From positions 124,001 through 188,000 of the forward strand of contig NZ_JADDJF010000002.1 in NCBI RefSeq assembly GCF_017811755.1: 64,000 bases of DNA. The letters run 5' to 3'. The DNA is from Pararhodobacter sp. SW119 (GTDB lineage: Bacteria; Pseudomonadota; Alphaproteobacteria; Rhodobacterales; Rhodobacteraceae). The notes beneath the pieces are model-generated. The model did not search any database. It had not been told where the DNA came from and worked only from the letters and a program-made list of their open reading frames with translations. The position numbers and the translations under genes were made by a program. This document shows, piece after piece, positions 62,691 through 64,000 of the stretch (position 1 is the stretch's first letter; every line of letters starts with the position of its first letter).

Positions 62691-62717
62691 GAACAATGTT
62701 CGTTAACGCCCGGTTAC
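62691..62717. promoter_or_regulatory. CtrA-type box and 11-bp palindrome in the ctrA promoter region
   Basis: TTAA-N7-TTAC at 62703-62717 (minus strand GTAA-N7-TTAAC) matches the CtrA consensus TTAA-N7-TTAAC except for one base, about 52 nt upstream of ctrA. It abuts a perfect palindrome GAACA-A-TGTTC (62691-62701). A further TTAAC half-site lies at about 62667. CtrA autoregulation is well known in alphaproteobacteria; the palindrome's ligand is unknown. Confidence 0.65.
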
Positions 62718-62744
62718 CGTGCGGATGACCCATACACACTCTAC

Positions 62745-63023
62745 CTATAGTTGTCTATATCTTTGTAGCGCCGTGACTTTCAACGCATCGAGACCGTGAT
62801 CGTGAACGGCGCGGCGCCAGGCCTCGAACTCTTCCTCGCTCAGGGAGTAGCGTTCCATCGCTTCTTTCATGGTTATCAGGCCCGCTTCCACGGCCTTGAC
62901 GACAACCGCCTTTCGGCTGGCCACCCATCGACGCGTCTTCTGCGGCGGCAGATCGGCACGCGTCAGAACGGTCCCATCCGCCAGCTTCACGGCCCGCGGG
63001 CCGTCTATCTTTTTCAGGTACAT
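62745..63023 (-). CDS. sciP: SciP-like CtrA inhibitory protein (DUF1153)
   Basis: 92-aa helix-turn-helix protein. MYLKKIDGPRAVKLADGTVLTRADLPP, RRWVASRKAVVVKAVEAGLIT and ALKVTALQRYRQL closely follow Caulobacter SciP, which binds CtrA or its promoters and blocks CtrA-activated transcription. The start at 63023 matches SciP; the frame stays open upstream without support. Its position right upstream of ctrA, same strand, fits a regulatory pair. Confidence 0.92.
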   Translation of the reverse strand: MYLKKIDGPRAVKLADGTVLTRADLPPQKTRRWVASRKAVVVKAVEAGLITMKEAMERYSLSEEEFEAWRRAVHDHGLDALKVTALQRYRQL

Positions 63024-63069
63024 GTCACACACCCCAACTTTATCCCGCTGAAAGGGTGCCCCCGGTTCT

Positions 63070-63084
63070 TTAATGCCGGGTTTA
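63070..63084. promoter_or_regulatory. Degenerate CtrA-like box between sciP and mnmA
   Basis: TTAA-N7-TTTA at 63070-63084 lies about 47 bp upstream of sciP. It keeps the spacing but not the full second half-site of the CtrA consensus. CtrA activates sciP in Caulobacter, so a site is expected here; the match is weak. Confidence 0.35.
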
Positions 63085-63180
63085 GCAACACGGCCCCGAG
63101 GGGTTGAGAACGTCTCGAATTTTCTTATATTCGCGCGAGTTTCTGAAACCCTTGCCCAACTCCTTCGACGGGATCTGCCC

Positions 63181-64000
63181 ATGGCGCGCGATCTTGCGCT
63201 CAATTCGCTCGGCTTTGCCAAACCGGCCTCGGAAACGCGCGTTCTGGTCGCCATGTCCGGGGGCGTGGACAGTTCCGTCGTCGCGGCGGAACTGGCGGGC
63301 CAAGGCTACGACGTGATCGGCGTCACGCTGCAGCTTTACGATCATGGCGCGGCTCTGGCCAAAAAGGGCGCCTGCTGCGCAGGGCGTGACATCCACGATG
63401 CCCGCCGCGTGGCCGAGGAACTGGGATTCCCGCACTACGTGCTGGACTACGAAAACACGTTTCGCGAAGCGGTGATCGACGAATTCGCGGATGCGTACCT
63501 GGCGGGCGCCACGCCGGTTCCCTGCATTCGCTGCAACGAACGCGTGAAGTTTCGCGATCTTCTGGAAACGGCGCGCGAGCTGGAGGCCGATTGCATGGCG
63601 ACCGGCCATTACATCCAGCGCAGGATGGGCCCGCAGGGGGCGGAGTTGCACATGGCGGCCGATCCCGCGCGCGACCAGTCGTATTTCCTGTTTTCGACGA
63701 CTGCCAAGCAACTCGACTATCTGCGCTTTCCGCTGGGCCACCTGCGTTCGAAATCCGAGACGCGGGCGCTCGCCGCTAAGCACGGGCTTTCGGTCGCCGA
63801 CAAGCCCGACAGCCAGGACATCTGCTTCGTGCCGAACGGCAACTACGCCGCGGTTATCGAGAAGCTGCGCCCGGGCGCGGCCGATCCGGGCGAGATCGTG
63901 GACATGGACGGCAATGTTCTGGGCCGGCATCGCGGCGTGATCCATTATACCATCGGCCAGCGCCGGGGCCTTGGCATCGGCGGCCTTGCCGATCCGCTCT
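63181..64000 (+). CDS. mnmA: tRNA-specific 2-thiouridylase MnmA, 3' end cut by window edge
   Basis: First 273 residues of MnmA, which thiolates U34 of Lys, Glu and Gln tRNAs. The PP-loop [15 protein letters not shown] starts near residue 21; the catalytic Cys pair is in [11 protein letters not shown] and SQDICFVP, and the tRNA-binding [11 protein letters not shown] is reached at the window edge. The start at 63181 gives the usual short N-terminus. Divergent from sciP. Confidence 0.96.
   Translation, partial: MARDLALNSLGFAKPASETRVLVAMSGGVDSSVVAAELAGQGYDVIGVTLQLYDHGAALAKKGACCAGRDIHDARRVAEELGFPHYVLDYENTFREAVIDEFADAYLAGATPVPCIRCNERVKFRDLLETARELEADCMATGHYIQRRMGPQGAELHMAADPARDQSYFLFSTTAKQLDYLRFPLGHLRSKSETRALAAKHGLSVADKPDSQDICFVPNGNYAAVIEKLRPGAADPGEIVDMDGNVLGRHRGVIHYTIGQRRGLGIGGLADPL

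Overview
The window looks like chromosome of a high-GC alphaproteobacterium of the Rhodobacteraceae/Rhodobacterales type. The evidence is a CtrA response regulator next to a SciP-like DUF1153 protein, a fused ATP sulfurylase/APS kinase, the usual ftsY - DMT exporter - septation protein neighbourhood, and a formate dehydrogenase locus with the accessory families (DUF3305, DUF3306, formate-TAT peptide) that accompany it in this group. Genes are dense, with many 4-bp start/stop overlaps. I see no rRNA, tRNA, CRISPR array, insertion sequence or prophage gene.

Layout. 1-2.4 kb: end of a polyamine-type ABC importer operon with a nitrilase-family amidase. 2.5-9.6 kb (minus): a dipeptide/oligopeptide ABC importer (binding protein, two permeases, two ATPases) followed by an M32 carboxypeptidase. 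9.7-14.2 kb (plus, divergent): a GntR-type regulator, creatininase-family amidohydrolase, ketopantoate-reductase-like enzyme, SDR and an isoaspartyl peptidase/asparaginase; the two arms look like one import-and-breakdown locus for a peptide- or amide-like compound. 14.3-22.5 kb: Gfo/Idh oxidoreductase, sulfotransferase, zinc metallopeptidase, glnE, a tiny exported Cys-rich protein, cutA, DUF2237 and serB.

22.7-46.7 kb is a 24-kb formate/molybdenum island. Its first half encodes a Tat-exported, membrane-anchored formate dehydrogenase (alpha, beta, gamma) with a TorD-type chaperone, a formate-TAT peptide, a multi-cluster ferredoxin-like protein, several conserved proteins of unknown function, an Mrp/NBP35 ATPase, a beta-propeller/cytochrome c fusion and TusA. 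Its second half encodes cofactor genes (a MoeA fusion, mobB, mobA, fdhD, DUF2478) and a cytosolic NAD-type formate dehydrogenase (fused NuoE/NuoF-like subunit and large FdsA). The second half is bracketed by two nearly identical arrays of 11-bp repeats.

47-50.4 kb: copper ATPase, CueR-type regulator (with a textbook 19-bp-spacer CueR promoter) and a Spx/ArsC-like protein. 50.4-64 kb: cold-shock protein, a MurA with Asp in place of the catalytic Cys, ftsY, mgtC-like, DMT exporter, fused sulfurylase/APS kinase, septation protein A, GST, an alpha/beta hydrolase, metZ, ctrA, sciP and the start of mnmA.

The most unusual non-coding signal is a family of about 80-bp intergenic elements (five copies at 2.4, 14.2, 22.6, 55.8 and 58.5 kb), each between convergent genes. 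They combine a conserved box (consensus AAAGTTTCATTGCGGTTAAC) with a perfect palindrome of changing sequence, centred at a fixed distance from the box.
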